Shown here one piece after another: positions 11,101-22,757 of a DNA stretch of 64,000 bases. This DNA is from Dioscorea cayenensis subsp. rotundata (lineage: Eukaryota; Streptophyta; Magnoliopsida; Dioscoreales; Dioscoreaceae), in the NCBI RefSeq assembly GCF_009730915.1, contig NC_052477.1, forward strand, positions 4,986,611-5,050,610, given 5' to 3'. Each line of letters begins with the position of its first letter. Positions within the stretch are counted from its first letter, which is position 1. Both the position numbers and the translations under genes were made by a program. The notes under the pieces are model-generated. The model saw only the letters and a list, made by a program, of their open reading frames with translations, searched no databases and had not been told where the DNA came from.

Positions 11101-14100
11101 TGGTATGTATCAAATAGTAAACATTAGTGCTAGATAACATAGAAGCTAATAGACATAATTTTATTGTCTTAAATTTTATGTGAAAGTATTATACTTTTAA
11201 CAAAAATTGTCCTTTGCTGTTGATGTTTGAACTGGGTGGTTTCCTTAGTTATTTGTCTCCAGAATGATTTTTTTTGCATTCCTATAATTGATGCGAAGGA
11301 ATCTCAATTTAAATGGACAGTGGAACCAACTCTACTATATGATTTATAATTAGTATTGAGAATGAGTTTGAGAATTATTAAAGTCACTACTAAAGTAGGT
11401 ATATCTTACTGTTTTTAATTTATGGTTGCTCTAAGACTGAGTGACAGCATTGAAATTGCTCTAATATCATACATTAGCATTTCTTTGTATACAGACAACT
11501 GTCAGCCATAGTGTAGCGTTGAGCACATTGAAGAAATCACAACTTTTTTCTTTGTATGGAGGTGTTATTTCTCTACCAAAAACATATATGCATGACTTTG
11601 ATCTTGTAATCTAAGATTATAGAATTTTAATACCATCTTGGAAAGAAAATCTTAAACTCGGAATTTTTAATTCCATTGTATTCTAACTTCCACCTATTTC
11701 TCCAATACTCTAACCATGGTTTTATTTCTTGTGAAAATGACACCATACTTTTTCTTTATTTTTCCCTCTTCTTTTCATGATGTGTGAGCTAATCTACATC
11801 TTAGAATCTTAGTCCACCTTTCAAACCACAACTTTCTACATCGTAGAGTCTTCAATTATTTGGATCTTCGCTTGAGAAACTGGAAGGATTTACATTAACA
11901 TGGTCTGGACAAGGCATTCACCCACCCACATGGAACAAATTGAAAAACATATCTTTGAGGCATATTTCAAAGGTCTTGAATGATTGGTGAGGTAAAGATA
12001 GAAAAAAAAATTGGTGATGGCTTTTCTCACCATCCCTCCTTTTTATAAATGTATAAGGGTAGCTCAGAGCATTATGCATATAAGCTTATTAAGGTTTTGC
12101 TTCATCTTCGTTTGAGGAAGGGAAAATTGCAGGTAAAGCAATGTTTTACTGGTTCAAGATATTCTAGAAGCTTCTCTGCAAATAGTTGATGATGGTTTGG
12201 TCTTGATGTTATGAATGAATCCGTTTATCATTGACATCTTTCTTTTCCCCCTGCTGATGATCTATCTCCAGCTTTTGTTGACCTTGGAACCCTATATGAG
12301 AAGTAAGTTAGCAGGCAGGTCTACATAGGTTCATGGTGATCTTTGATCACTGCACCACCTGTGTCCATGTTCCCGAGGGCACCCCTCTCTTTCAAGAGGA
12401 TTCATGGCATGCTCTAACGCCTGCACTGGACATAGACTGGATTGTTTCATGACGTTCTGAACCTAGCTTATGTACCGCTTTATCAGTGAACATCCCAACC
12501 TTTGGAACACCGGCTGGAGGCTCCTTGGTACTTAAATCCAAAAACTTGCCTTAAAAGACGAGTGAGCTGAACACCACCCCTGCCCCCCTTCACAACACCT
12601 ACTTTTTACTTCTTTTTTCCCCCTCCTTAGTGCTTGAAACAATAGGAACGGTTAATGTAGCTGCGTTAGATTTTGTTTTTTAATTGGCTTTTTTCATGGA
12701 GGTGGAGGATATGCTTCTTGAAGGGTTTGGCGTGCTTGGCTAGGCTGGTTGGTATCAGACAATGCACGGCGGTGGGTGGGGAGAGGGTGTTGCGGCAATT
12801 TGGGATTGATTAACCATCTTACTCGGCGGGGGATGCTATTACAAACATTATTGCTAATATTAGATTATTTGTGTGCATATGCCCATGAGAGCTAGGCTGG
12901 TCTTTTATAGTTAAACATATCTAAGAACATCTTACATTGTTGAGCTTGCCTAAGGCCATACAGGTTGTTTTCATATACTGTTACACATCTAGCACATGCT
13001 AACTTTGGTTTGTGATAAACTCTATTACTCGCTTAGCTTGCTTTACTTTTGTTGAATTTTTAATGGCATTGCTATTGGTTCTCACTATTGTCTTCTTAGC
13101 TCCCCTTACAAAGTGTTACACAAACTTGAATTTAGGCATTGGAAATTTGTTAGGCTACGAACAAAATGATTGGAAGAAAATAGGCTATATGTTGACTTAA
13201 ATAAAAGGGCATGCTTTAGTATTTCTATTTTAAGCACTTGATTTTTATACAACTACATTTCTTTTTTACCGTTTCTTATCATTATTATATCTATTCTTGT
13301 CTCCCCTTCATTTTTGGCATTGGCAATTCAAATTGTCTTACTCCTGCATCTGTATAAAATATTTACCCACTCATATTCATATGCCATACTGACCATATTA
13401 TTTGGCGACCTCATCGTACCTCGCAAGAAAGAAATATAGAAGATTTGACCTTGAATGTTGCAGAAAGACCATACTTATATGTTTTGTTTATTTTGTTGAC
13501 TTTTGCAGTATTCTTCATGTACGCTCATAGGATCTTCAAGAACATTTTTAATCATGCTGAGCAAATTTCTAAGGTTCATTTTTGGTTCATAGTTCTTTAT
13601 ATCTGATTTATTACAAATTTCGTTGAATTGTAATTTTGCCTCTGCGGAATTTGTTTTGTGGTACGATTGGGATGGTGACATAAAATCCTGTGGATCAAAT
13701 TTCATATATTGTCCTAGCTTATATTTGAATAATTTTAACATGAAATAATGAAAATATCCATACCATATGCAGATAATTTAATATGTTGCTTAGTAAATAC
13801 TGTATAAAGTTGTAAAGCTACAAGGTCTTTTCATCCAAATTGACAGGCCAACATAATAATCAATATGTTTTAAATCATCTTGTCTCGTACTATTTGGAAA
13901 CAATATAAAAATACTCATTGCTAGCATTGTCTTGATTGTAAATGTGGGTCAGCATGTGAATTCTATTTTACTATGCAGGCAATTAGCATGTTCAATATAA
14001 TCTTTGCATTATATCGGTTATAAAAAGTGTTAGATACTCAAAATAAAAAAATAGCATAGCCTGTCCTTGACAAATTGGTTGATGGCATAAATATATGGCA

Positions 14101-14593
14101 AACTTATAAAAGAAAAAGGTTATTATAAGTTTTGAAAATGCTTTTATAACCTATAATTGCTAGTTTTGCATTGCATTTATTTTGAGTTTGAAATCATAGT
14201 TTACAGTTATGCTAATCTGTGCATTCAAACATATGGAACAACGCAATTATGTCCAAGCATCACCCCCTACTTCAAATTTTATTTCTTCTCCTTTAGACTC
14301 CAAAATGAATGTGATGTTGTATCATTGCTATGTTTGCTATTGTTTCTTCATTCTTTAGCATGGAAAATCTAGTCTCCTTCACATGATTGTATGGCTTTAT
14401 TTAAGTTTCAGTCCTCTGATCTTCAAAAGCTTTCTGACAGGCAATGATAGCCAGAGGCTTTCGTGGCGACAGTGACAAACACAAAGTTTACTTCTTTCAC
14501 GATTCTTCAAATGGATTTATCAATATCTTGTCCTTGTTTTGCCTCTTTGGTCTGATATGTGCTGCCGTTCTTTTAGAGCGCACCTTCATCTAA
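8179..14593 (+). CDS. ABCI12: ABC transporter I family member 12, chloroplastic (CbiQ/EcfT-like), 388 aa
   Basis: Exons: 8179-8532, 9008-9124, 9733-9969, 10644-10808, 11027-11102, 13509-13573, 14441-14593. All junctions keep frame, giving 388 residues. The Ser-rich N-terminus (MSYSTLLYPSFFSS...) looks like a plastid transit peptide. The mature part matches plant ABCI12, related to the EcfT/CbiQ transmembrane subunit of ECF-type (cobalt/nickel/vitamin) transporters: HSVDPRIKL, IWLLALVILPARSN, SGYSYLIMKLGPLQLTRKG, QSASLCLTTTTPEQLASALR, ILTLLLSLRFINLVFDE. The EcfT-type Ala-Arg-Gly motif is at residues 342-344 (MIARGFRG), followed by a last hydrophobic segment ending AAVLLERTFI. It probably sits in the plastid inner envelope; the substrate is not known from sequence. 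Intron 4 starts GC rather than GT, and intron 6 has a weak donor (GTTCAT). The gene looks intact. Confidence 0.95.
11103..13508. other. ABCI12 intron 5, 2.4 kb
   Basis: By far the longest intron of the gene. Around 12250-12600 it becomes more GC-rich than the rest and may be an old transposon relic, but I recognise no domain, inverted end or target duplication in it. Confidence 0.5.
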
Positions 14594-15384
14594 TACGAAA
14601 ATCACAGTGCTCATGGTAAGTTTCATATCAATCCAACTAGTAACAACATATTATCAAAAGTCTAACCGCACTCAGGTTTTTGCGAGCATTACATTTGGTT
14701 ATCAGAAGTCTAACCACAAAGTGAAGGCATTGATATCTACATTCATCGAAGAATTACCATTCATTTGTTACAATTTTCCAAAGAGAATTAGAGGTAGATA
14801 CAATATAGATTACGATTTCCTTTTATGCTTGCCTACTTTCTATGTGATGATCTGATTGATGCCCTAATTTTACAGCTATCTTCATATACTCGCAAGCTCT
14901 CGGAATTCCAATAATGCTGATTGACATTTGGGTCCAGGGACTAAAATCATGAAGGAAGAATACCATGATCTCTTTTTTCTTCTTCTTGTTTCATGTTAGT
15001 ATATGTAATGTGATATCTTCATGTATGCTGTATAATTTTTTAGGTTACAGTGTTTCAGTCTCTGTTAACACCAAACAAAGTCCAAATGATGCAAAATTCT
15101 TTCTAACAACAAAGGTGATCATTTATATGTTATTTGGCCATGTTTAGAGTCCTTAATTGAGAAATTATATCAATAGCTGTTTGAATGTGAAAATCATTAG
15201 TTGGTATATGATTGATGTGTTTGTCTGGAGGGAATTTTGGTTTTCTATTTTTTTTTTGAAAATATTATTCAAAATTAAAAAATGCAGTAAAATGACGGTA
15301 GAGGTATTATGTTTAGCTTGAAACTCATTTATTTTTTTTATCTTGTTTATTTTATTTTATATGGGAATATATTTTCAAATATAA
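14594..15384. other. Downstream region of ABCI12
   Basis: 3' UTR and spacer. A short phrase (AGAAGTCTAACC/AAAAGTCTAACC) is repeated near 14655 and 14705. No further gene recognised. Confidence 0.45.
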
Positions 15385-15469
15385 GCATTTTTAGATTGAT
15401 AAGTGCATACAACAAACATTTTGAAGAAAAAAAATGTAAAAAAATCAGAAGGTATTGATTGTTTGCATA
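15385..15469 (+). repeat. Tandem duplication, copy 1, left part
   Basis: TTAGATTGATAAGTGCATAC...TTGATTGTTTGCATA is repeated at about 21571-21642. Copy 1 continues at 16645-16657 and 20279-20351 after interruption by two mobile elements. Confidence 0.85.
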
Positions 15470-16644
15470 CAGAGATGGGCACGGGCCGGTTAACCGGGCC
15501 TGACCCGGCGGGTCTGGGTAGGTCTTTGACCGGCCTGTGCAACAGTACTAACTCTCTGGGCCGGGTTGACCCGCCAGACCCGGCGGATCACGGGTCGGCT
15601 GAAAGGGACTCGAACCAGGCCCGACAGTTCCTCAAACCCGCCAGGTTCGGGCCCAACCCGTCAGGCCCAGCACTTTATAAAACCTCTCACCTCCTGGGCA
15701 TCCTTTCCACAATGTTTTTCTAACATTGTTGTTAAAACAAATTAAACTATATTTCATATTAAGTTTTTTAAATAATTTTTAAAAATAAAAAATTAATTCT
15801 AATGAATTAGATAAAGTCGAGACAACTTAAAAAATTTGAAAATAATTTTGAGAAAAAAATATTGCATTAAATTCATTTATCTATCTAATTAAATTGTATG
15901 TACATTTTTTTTATGTGATAAATATTAGTTTTTTAATTTTTTATTAGAGTTGTCACCCATTTATTTATCTATATCTATTGAAATCTATCTAAGTTTTACT
16001 TTTGGTCTTGAATTATAAGGTGTTATTTTTTATACTCATTATGTTTGTTGATGAAAAAAAATAATAAGTCTCTTATCTAATGTACGGAGTGGTGAGGGTT
16101 CTAATCTTCGTTGAAAGAAACAATTCACGAGTGATGTTGCACCCCACATTCACATGCCATAAATACAGATGATCGTCGCCTTTTTTTTTAAAAAAAAATA
16201 ATACTAAAGCACACTTTAATTATTTATATAAATTTATATTTTGATGAAGATAATTAATAGTTTGTTAAGTCCAACATGTATTTACTTGTATTAGATGTAT
16301 GTTTATAAGCACAAAATACACATAAGTGTGGTTTACAATTAATGATGTCTCTAACAATTTTATATATATATATATTAATCTATAATAGTGGTCACCTAAT
16401 AAAAATTGGTGTAGTTGGTTAGAGCATTACATTAAGTTGATAGAGGTCATGGGTTCAAATATGTGGAGAGGCAATTTCATGCTCAAATTTTTTTGAAAAA
16501 GAATAGCAACCCGGCGGGTTTTGCCGGCCCGAACCCGCCAATTCGCCGGTTGACAAAACTAGACCCACTACAGGTTGGGCCGTATGTAGTGGGTCCGGTT
16601 ACGGGTTGGCAGGCCCGCCGGGTCAGATGCACGTGCCCCCTCTA
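15470..16644. mobile_element. hAT-type element, non-autonomous, 1175 bp
   Basis: The left end is CAGAGATGGGCACGGG and the right end reads TAGAGGGGGCACGTGC on the other strand, the hAT-style CAGNGNTGGGCA terminus. It is flanked by a perfect 8-bp duplication TTTGCATA (15462-15469 and 16645-16652). The subterminal regions are GC-rich and full of CCGGCGGG/CCCGCC words, unlike the surrounding DNA. No transposase coding sequence is present. The matching empty site is at about 21634-21650. Confidence 0.9.
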
Positions 16645-19080
16645 TTTGCATATAAGTGTATGTTTGGATGGGGGAATGGTTCCCCCAAGAGGGTCACCAT
16701 TAGTTACACATTTCCATGCCTTTGTTTGGGAAGTTTTTTTGAGAGGTCACCATTACCCTGAGGGGGTCACCATTAACCCCCACAGGACAATCAAGTATTC
16801 CCCCCAATATGGGGGGGAATGAAACCATTCCCCCCTTGTGAAATGACTATTTTGCCCTTGACAAACAACAAAAAAACACATTATAAAAGTTAAATAACCA
16901 AACCCTAGCTTGCCATCTTCATCCTTTTGAGAAGCTGCACATCCCTGTTGGCAAGGCTCTTGAGATCGGGTTCTTGCGCTCGTCATCGTCGCCGGCGAGT
17001 GTCCGTCCGACATCGACATCACCAACGCCGCCATCAGGTCACCATTCTTGTGTGTGTGTGTGTGTGTGTGTTTTTGAATTATTGTTATGATAGTTTGGCT
17101 TTTCCATGGGATGGTAAACTTCAACTAGTTTATGGGAAAATGCATGATTCAACTGTATTTTCAGAGATTCGGCCATTTGTTTAACTCATCTTTTTGTTGC
17201 TCTGCCAATCACATTACCAATTTTCATGAGCTAATCTCCTCCTAATCATAGCTTCATCATTATGAAATGCCCTGTGAATCAATAAACTAATAATGGTTTT
17301 TTAATTAATAATAATGTTTATTGGTTTGGCTGCAGCTTTTCCATATGTGTCTGGGAAGAACTGCCTGTGTTCGGCCCAAGTTCCTTAACAAATTAAGCAT
17401 TAGTTATCACTAATTTCAACCCCCTGTTTTTTTAACTAGGGAGAAATTGCACTGTTCTTTCCACTATCAACCGAGTTCTGAAAATAAAAGCATGCATTGA
17501 ATCACTAGTGCTTAATTGCTTACCAAGGTTAAGCATGGGCCATGATACTACATCAATGAAAGATGCAGTGCCATTGAACGAATTTACATCTATGGATCGA
17601 TCATAATATTATTTTATCATATATCCATGGGAAGAGGAGCTATTAAAGCATTTAATCTCATGTCATGTGCAACAAATTAAGTAGCCAAAAGTCGTGTGAA
17701 TGCTATGATTTGGAAAAGGTCATGCGTCGTGGCTTTTTGATTCACCGAGATAGCAACGTTTTTCTTCTCTTTTTTTGGAAAGGTGGATATTGATCATAAT
17801 CCTTAAAACATTAAGGATTTAAATCAATCATTAATTAGCCCTCCTTCCACCTAGCTACTCACTGTATATAAACTCCATCAAGAATACTACTAAAATATTC
17901 ACTGTGTTAATTGAAATCTCCCAGATTTTTAGATTAGAACAAAATTAGGAACCTATGCCACTTTAATAAAAAAAAAATTATGAACCTATGCAATATTAGC
18001 CACATAAACAGACCACACCATGTGTATTTTAATATAATGCTATGATTAGTTTATAAATAGATAGGGCCATCAAAATGTGAGAACTTTATGTGATTGATAT
18101 TCTAAAATTTGGACTCATCTTCTTGGCCATGCATGCTAACAATGGAATTATATGATAACTAAGCTAAACTAGACTTCTCCATCATTTTTCTTTAAAAAAA
18201 TATTAATTGACAATGTCACATAGGAGTGACAAGTAATCAAATTTCTGAAAATTTTAATATGTATTTGATTGAAACAATAAGTGATTGTAAGCAAAGTTGA
18301 TCTTGATTATTTGTACAAATCTAAGTTGTTTATAGTTAAAAATCATTAACTTCAAGAAAATAACAACTAATATGACTCATATGAGAAATATGATTGTACT
18401 ATCATTATTATATTTTTATTTATATTGCAATGAAGTTGAAATAAAACTTGCAGAATCAATTTAATGGAGGATATGCATGACAACTTTAGTTCCTAAAGAT
18501 TTAGATCTTATTACTTGATCCTCCTCTAAATGCTATATATGTATCATGTTAATAAGTTCTTTTTCGGTGAGACCTTATATATATATATATATACATATAT
18601 TTTTATGATATAGCAAATGTGTTTATTAACTCAACCATAACCTTTAGAATGAGGTTAAATTTGATATATGCTTCATGAAGATCAACTGACAGTATTTTGG
18701 GACCTTCCGGCTGAAAGAAAATTGCGCTTTTGCCGGGTTTTCTTGTCAAGGATGTCATATTGCCCACCCAATGCTTGACTCATCTTGGTAAGAATTTAAC
18801 ATTTTAGCAATGTAACTTTGATGATTAATTAGTGTTCATTACATGTATATTTAACATTATGCTTTTGCAGGTTTATCCATTTGATAGCCAAGTGTTAGAA
18901 TGAGGAGATGAGTATGGGAAGGAGTTGGTTATTTTTATATTGGTACTACTTATCATTTTGAATAGAACTTTGTGGAATAACGCGAAAGTCTTGGACCTAT
19001 GATCATAGTTGAAGTTTATGATGTTTTACTATTTATGGTTTGGTGAATTGTTTGTGCAACTTTGGTAGTTTATGAATGTT

Positions 19081-19375
19081 ATTGAAGAACAATGAGCTAT
19101 TATTGTGAATGCATGTTGAGATAATGAATGGTTGGAATTTGGTTGGAATTTTTGCTTTAATTGATGTTTTCTAGTACTCTTTGCTTTATGTATGCCATTG
19201 AAGAACAATGAGCTAGTATTGTGAGTGCATGTTGAAAAATTGCAACTTCTTCTTCTTAATTGCTCATTAGTGATGAGCTTTTAAATCCATGCATATGTTA
19301 AAGGTATATGAATGGCATTGAAGAACAATGAGGTAGTATTGTGAATGCATGTTGAAAAAACAATGAGCTAGTTTT
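19081..19375 (+). repeat. Three tandem copies of a roughly 118-bp unit
   Basis: ATTGAAGAACAATGAG recurs at 19081, 19197 and 19317, each followed by TATTGTGARTGCATGTTGA. The array lies inside the 3.6-kb insert. Confidence 0.8.
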
Positions 19376-19689
19376 TGGTTTTTAAGTTTTTGTAGTTCAA
19401 GTGTTTGTGATAATGAATGGTGAGTTCTTGATTTTTTATTTTTATTTTTGGTTAAGGTGTTTGCTTGGGTTCTTGATTTAAGGGTTGTGGAGGTTTTTGT
19501 TGTGGAAATATTGAAGAGGAACAATCTTGTTCATAAGGTGATTTTTTGGATTTCTTTTTTGATGTGTTGTAGTTGTTGTTTTGAATGGTTAATTGAATGA
19601 TGAATAATTAGTTAAAATTGATTTTTATTTGTTATTTTCTTGAGATATTGAAGAGAAACAATCTTGTTTGATCGTAGCTTGTGTGAAAA

Positions 19690-20150
19690 TGTTAAAATTA
19701 TTATTTTCTATTAATATTTATGTTTTAATTATTTATAGATAATAATTATTTGAAATAAATATCATATCTAATTAAACATTAAATAATAATAAAATAAATA
19801 TTTATGTTTTAATTATTTTATAATTAATAAATATTTACATATATATCATTTCAAATTTAATTAAAATATATAAGGTACGGAATGAAATTAATATTTATTT
19901 AAAATTAATTTCTAGTTAAACATCAATTAATAATAATAAAATAAATATTTATGTATTAATTATTATATACATAATAGTTATTTAAAATAAATTTCATTTG
20001 AAATTCATTAATAAATTTTAATTACAGAATTAAATGAATACTTATTTAAAATTAATTTTGGATTAAACATTAATTACTAATAATAAAATAAATATTTATG
20101 TTATACTTATTTATAAATAATAATTATTAGAAATAACTATAATTTCTTTA
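19690..20150. repeat. AT-rich tandem repeat, about three units of about 150 bp
   Basis: The phrase AATAATAAAATAAATATTTA returns near 19785, 19932 and 20080, with similar spacing sequence between. It is close to the right end of the 3.6-kb insert. Confidence 0.65.
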
Positions 20151-20351
20151 TATTAGGGGTAAAAATGTAATTTTATCACAACTCCATTTTTTACTTTTCT
20201 CATTCCCAATGAATTACCCCTCCAACCAAGCACCTTTTTCATTACCCTCCCCTATCCATTCTTTTCCCCCCTTACCATCCTAAGATTATGAATTATTAAT
20301 TGAAAATTGTGAAAAGTCCAACTTAAAAGAATGATTTTTTTAGATTGCTAA

Positions 20352-21568
20352 GGCCATCTCCAACCCAAAACTCTATATTTGGCGTTTCAATACACAAAAT
20401 TACAGCTGTTACGGTAAAAAAATCTCCAACCATCATCTCTATTTTTAACTCTAAAATAGAATATTCTAAGAATATTCTTCTTATTTCACACTTTTATATA
20501 CATACTAGTAATAAATTTAATCATCTTTAATTTTTTCACTTTTAACCATTGAATTTAAATATTATATTATTTTAAAATATTCTAAAATAGAATATTCTAA
20601 GAATCTTGCTTTTCAACAAATGAGATATGAGGACAAAATTTTGATGCGAGACTTGAATTCTATAGCTGATCCAAATATTCGTGCTTGTATACAAGCACAA
20701 CAACAAATAATTTTACAGAAAAGAGGACATTTTCAACAACCACTCCCTTCTGGATCTAACATGTTTAGTGATATCTTTGGCAATATTGGTGGAAGTGGCG
20801 ATAACATGCCAGATTATTAGACCCATATACTTCAGCTTTCATTAGTTGTATTTTGTGTGTTGTGGTTTTTTTCTTATTGCTATCGATGATAATCTATGTT
20901 ATGACTATTTTTTATGTTTTTATTTTATTGTTCGTGTAATTTTAGTTAATTTTAATGAAGTTATATTTCGTGTATTATTTTCGTTAATTTTTTATTTTTT
21001 ATTAATTGAAAAATACAAACTTAAATTATAAATTATTTAATTTAATTAAAATATAAATTATAAATATAAATTTTATAAAAAATAAAAAATAAATAAAAAA
21101 AGATAAAAAAATAAACTGAAAATTAAAACTAAAAAACCAAAAAAAGATAAATAATAAACTGAAAAAATAAAAAAAAAAATAAACTGAAAATTAAAAACAA
21201 AAAAATCAAAAAAAGGATAAAAAAAAGATAAATAATAATCTAAAAAATTAAAAAAATAATTAACAAAAAATTAAAACTGAAAAACCAAAAGAGATAAAAA
21301 TAAATAAATGAAAAAACAAAAAATAAAACTGAAAATAAAAAAAACAAAAAATAAAATTGAAAAAAAGAGAAAAAAAAAATCAAAATGAAAACTGAAAAAA
21401 ATAAAAAAATAATAAAAAAAGAAATAGCGCTGCTACAGTGGTGCGCTACATGTTGCGCACTACTGTAGCATTTCGCAAATATGGCGCAGGATTTGGCGCC
21501 GGATTGGACCAAATCCTGCGCCAATTTTGCTATGAAACTCTTTATTAAAGCCTGGGTTGGAGTTGCTC
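20352..21568 (+). mobile_element. PIF/Harbinger-type element, 1217 bp, non-autonomous
   Basis: The inverted ends are GGCCATCTCCAACCC and, on the other strand, GAGCAACTCCAACCC. They are flanked by a TAA duplication (20349-20351 and 21569-21571), the 3-bp target preference of PIF/Harbinger. It carries the tail of a Harbinger ORF1-like protein, but the rest of that gene and the DDE transposase are missing. It inserted at the boundary between the two tandem copies of the local duplication. Confidence 0.87.
20620..20820 (+). pseudogene. C-terminal fragment of a Harbinger ORF1-like (Myb/NAM-associated) protein
   Basis: A 66-residue frame ending at TAG 20818 with DLNSIADPNIRACIQAQQQ and a Gly-Ser-rich tail ending MPDY. 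This resembles the C-terminus of the DNA-binding accessory protein of plant PIF/Harbinger elements. The N-terminal trihelix/Myb part is missing, so it is a relic. The assignment is from memory of the family. Confidence 0.5.
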
Positions 21569-21571
21569 TAA

Positions 21572-21705
21572 ATGCATTCAACAAACATTTTGAAGAAAAA
21601 AAATGTAAAAAAAATCATTAGGTATTGATTGTTTGCATATAAGTGCCTAAGATTATGAATTATTAATTGAAAATTGTGAAAAGTCCAACTTAAAAGACTT
21701 TTTTT
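21572..21705 (+). repeat. Tandem duplication, copy 2, uninterrupted
   Basis: Contains, in one piece, the sequences that flank the hAT element and the 3.6-kb insert in copy 1: CAACAAACATTTTGAAG, TGATTGTTTGCATATAAGTG and CCTAAGATTATGAATTATTA. It therefore acts as an empty-site reference. Confidence 0.85.
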
Positions 21706-22059
21706 CAAGGTGATTTAGATAGCGCAAACATGGAAATATGGAATTATGTGAATAATTTTTAAGTTTTTATGCAAATAAGTTCATGTTGAAAACATACCTT
21801 TTATTGTGAATCTTCACTCTCATGATATATCGTTCTGGAAAAATGAGAAAATATTGAATTAATATTTTTCCTAAGTGCAAAAATACAACATAGTGGCAAT
21901 GTTACAAAACATTGATGAGCAAAGCAGTACTATAGAGGTACAATTCATCACTATTTTTGGGCATATGTATTGTTCATAGTAATGTTCAAATTATTTTGGA
22001 AAAATCTTTTAAGCATGAACATGACAGGACTATCATCATAGCATGTGACATCTGGTTAA
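21706..22059. other. Unassigned spacer before the gypsy fragment
   Basis: No gene or terminal repeat recognised. It could include a decayed LTR or leader of the gypsy fragment that follows. Confidence 0.4.
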
Positions 22060-22144
22060 GGTAGTGGCTATGCATTTGGAAGGTAGAGCATTACAGTGGC
22101 ATTAGAACTATATGAAAAATAGGATGGGAAGAGAAATGCCATAT

Positions 22145-22755
22145 TGGAAGGAATATATTACCGTTATGACTGTCAGGTTTGGTAATAATTAACGCTCAGA
22201 TCTAATGGAAGAGCTTAAGAACATGAAGAAACTGGGAACATTCCAAACTTATTTAGATAAGTTTGAAGAATTAATGAACAAGGTATATCTCTCAGAGGAG
22301 TATATAGTCAGTTATTTCTTGGGAGGGTTAAAAGATGAAATACGATACATTGTTAGGATGTTTGGTTTAAAAAACTTACAACAGACTGTTAGTTTGGCTA
22401 AATTGCAGGAGATAGCAGTGGAGGCTAGCTAGAAGAAAGGGAAAAAGGTATTGAAGAGTCTTCCCCAAGGTCTGTAGGAGGTTAGCAGTCAAAGATAGGA
22501 AAAAGGTGGAAGTTGGGGAATAAAAAATAATTTTGTGAAGCCTTACAAATAGCTTTCAAGCAAAGAATTAGAAGAAAGAAGGAGCAAAGGGTTTATGTTA
22601 TGTATGGCACAAAAAATACAATCCTGGTCATCAATGCAAAGGAAAACAATTATACAAGCTTGAGGTATATGCAGAAGAAGGAGAGGATGTGGAGCAAATA
22701 GATGAGGAAACAAGTGGTGAAGCTACTGAAAAGAAGAAGGAAGAAACATTGATGC
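22145..22755 (+). pseudogene. gypsy gag fragment with zinc-knuckle remnant
   Basis: A stop-interrupted frame with retrotransposon gag features: a WKEYI...RFGNN stretch, LGTFQTYLDKFEELMNKV, YFLGGLKDEIRYIVRMFGLK and LAKLQEIAVEAS. A knuckle-like motif follows further on (LCYVWHKKYNPGHQCKGKQL), in which the second Cys of the usual C-x2-C appears to be replaced. Stops and frame changes occur between the two parts. Confidence 0.8.
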
Positions 22756-22757
22756 CA

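Larger units (their letters stand above)
16658..20278. mobile_element. 3.6-kb insert, terminal-repeat DNA transposon of unresolved superfamily
   Basis: Comparison with the uninterrupted copy at 21643-21700 shows the locus reading TAAGTG|CCTAAGATTATG, whereas here the two halves are 3.6 kb apart. The left end (TATGTTTGGATGGGGGAATGG) and the reverse complement of the right end (GGATGGTAAGGGGGGAAAAG) share GGATGG and poly-G words seen in PIF/Harbinger-like elements, but no exact terminal repeat or target duplication could be fixed. Internally there is a GC-rich stretch near 16920-17040 with a (GT)n run, and two small tandem arrays. No transposase was recognised; it may hold captured gene fragments. 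Confidence 0.65.

Noticed and set aside
12250..12600. Possible transposon relic in ABCI12 intron 5
   Set aside because: Composition differs from its surroundings, but I could not name a domain or find ends, so no element is claimed.
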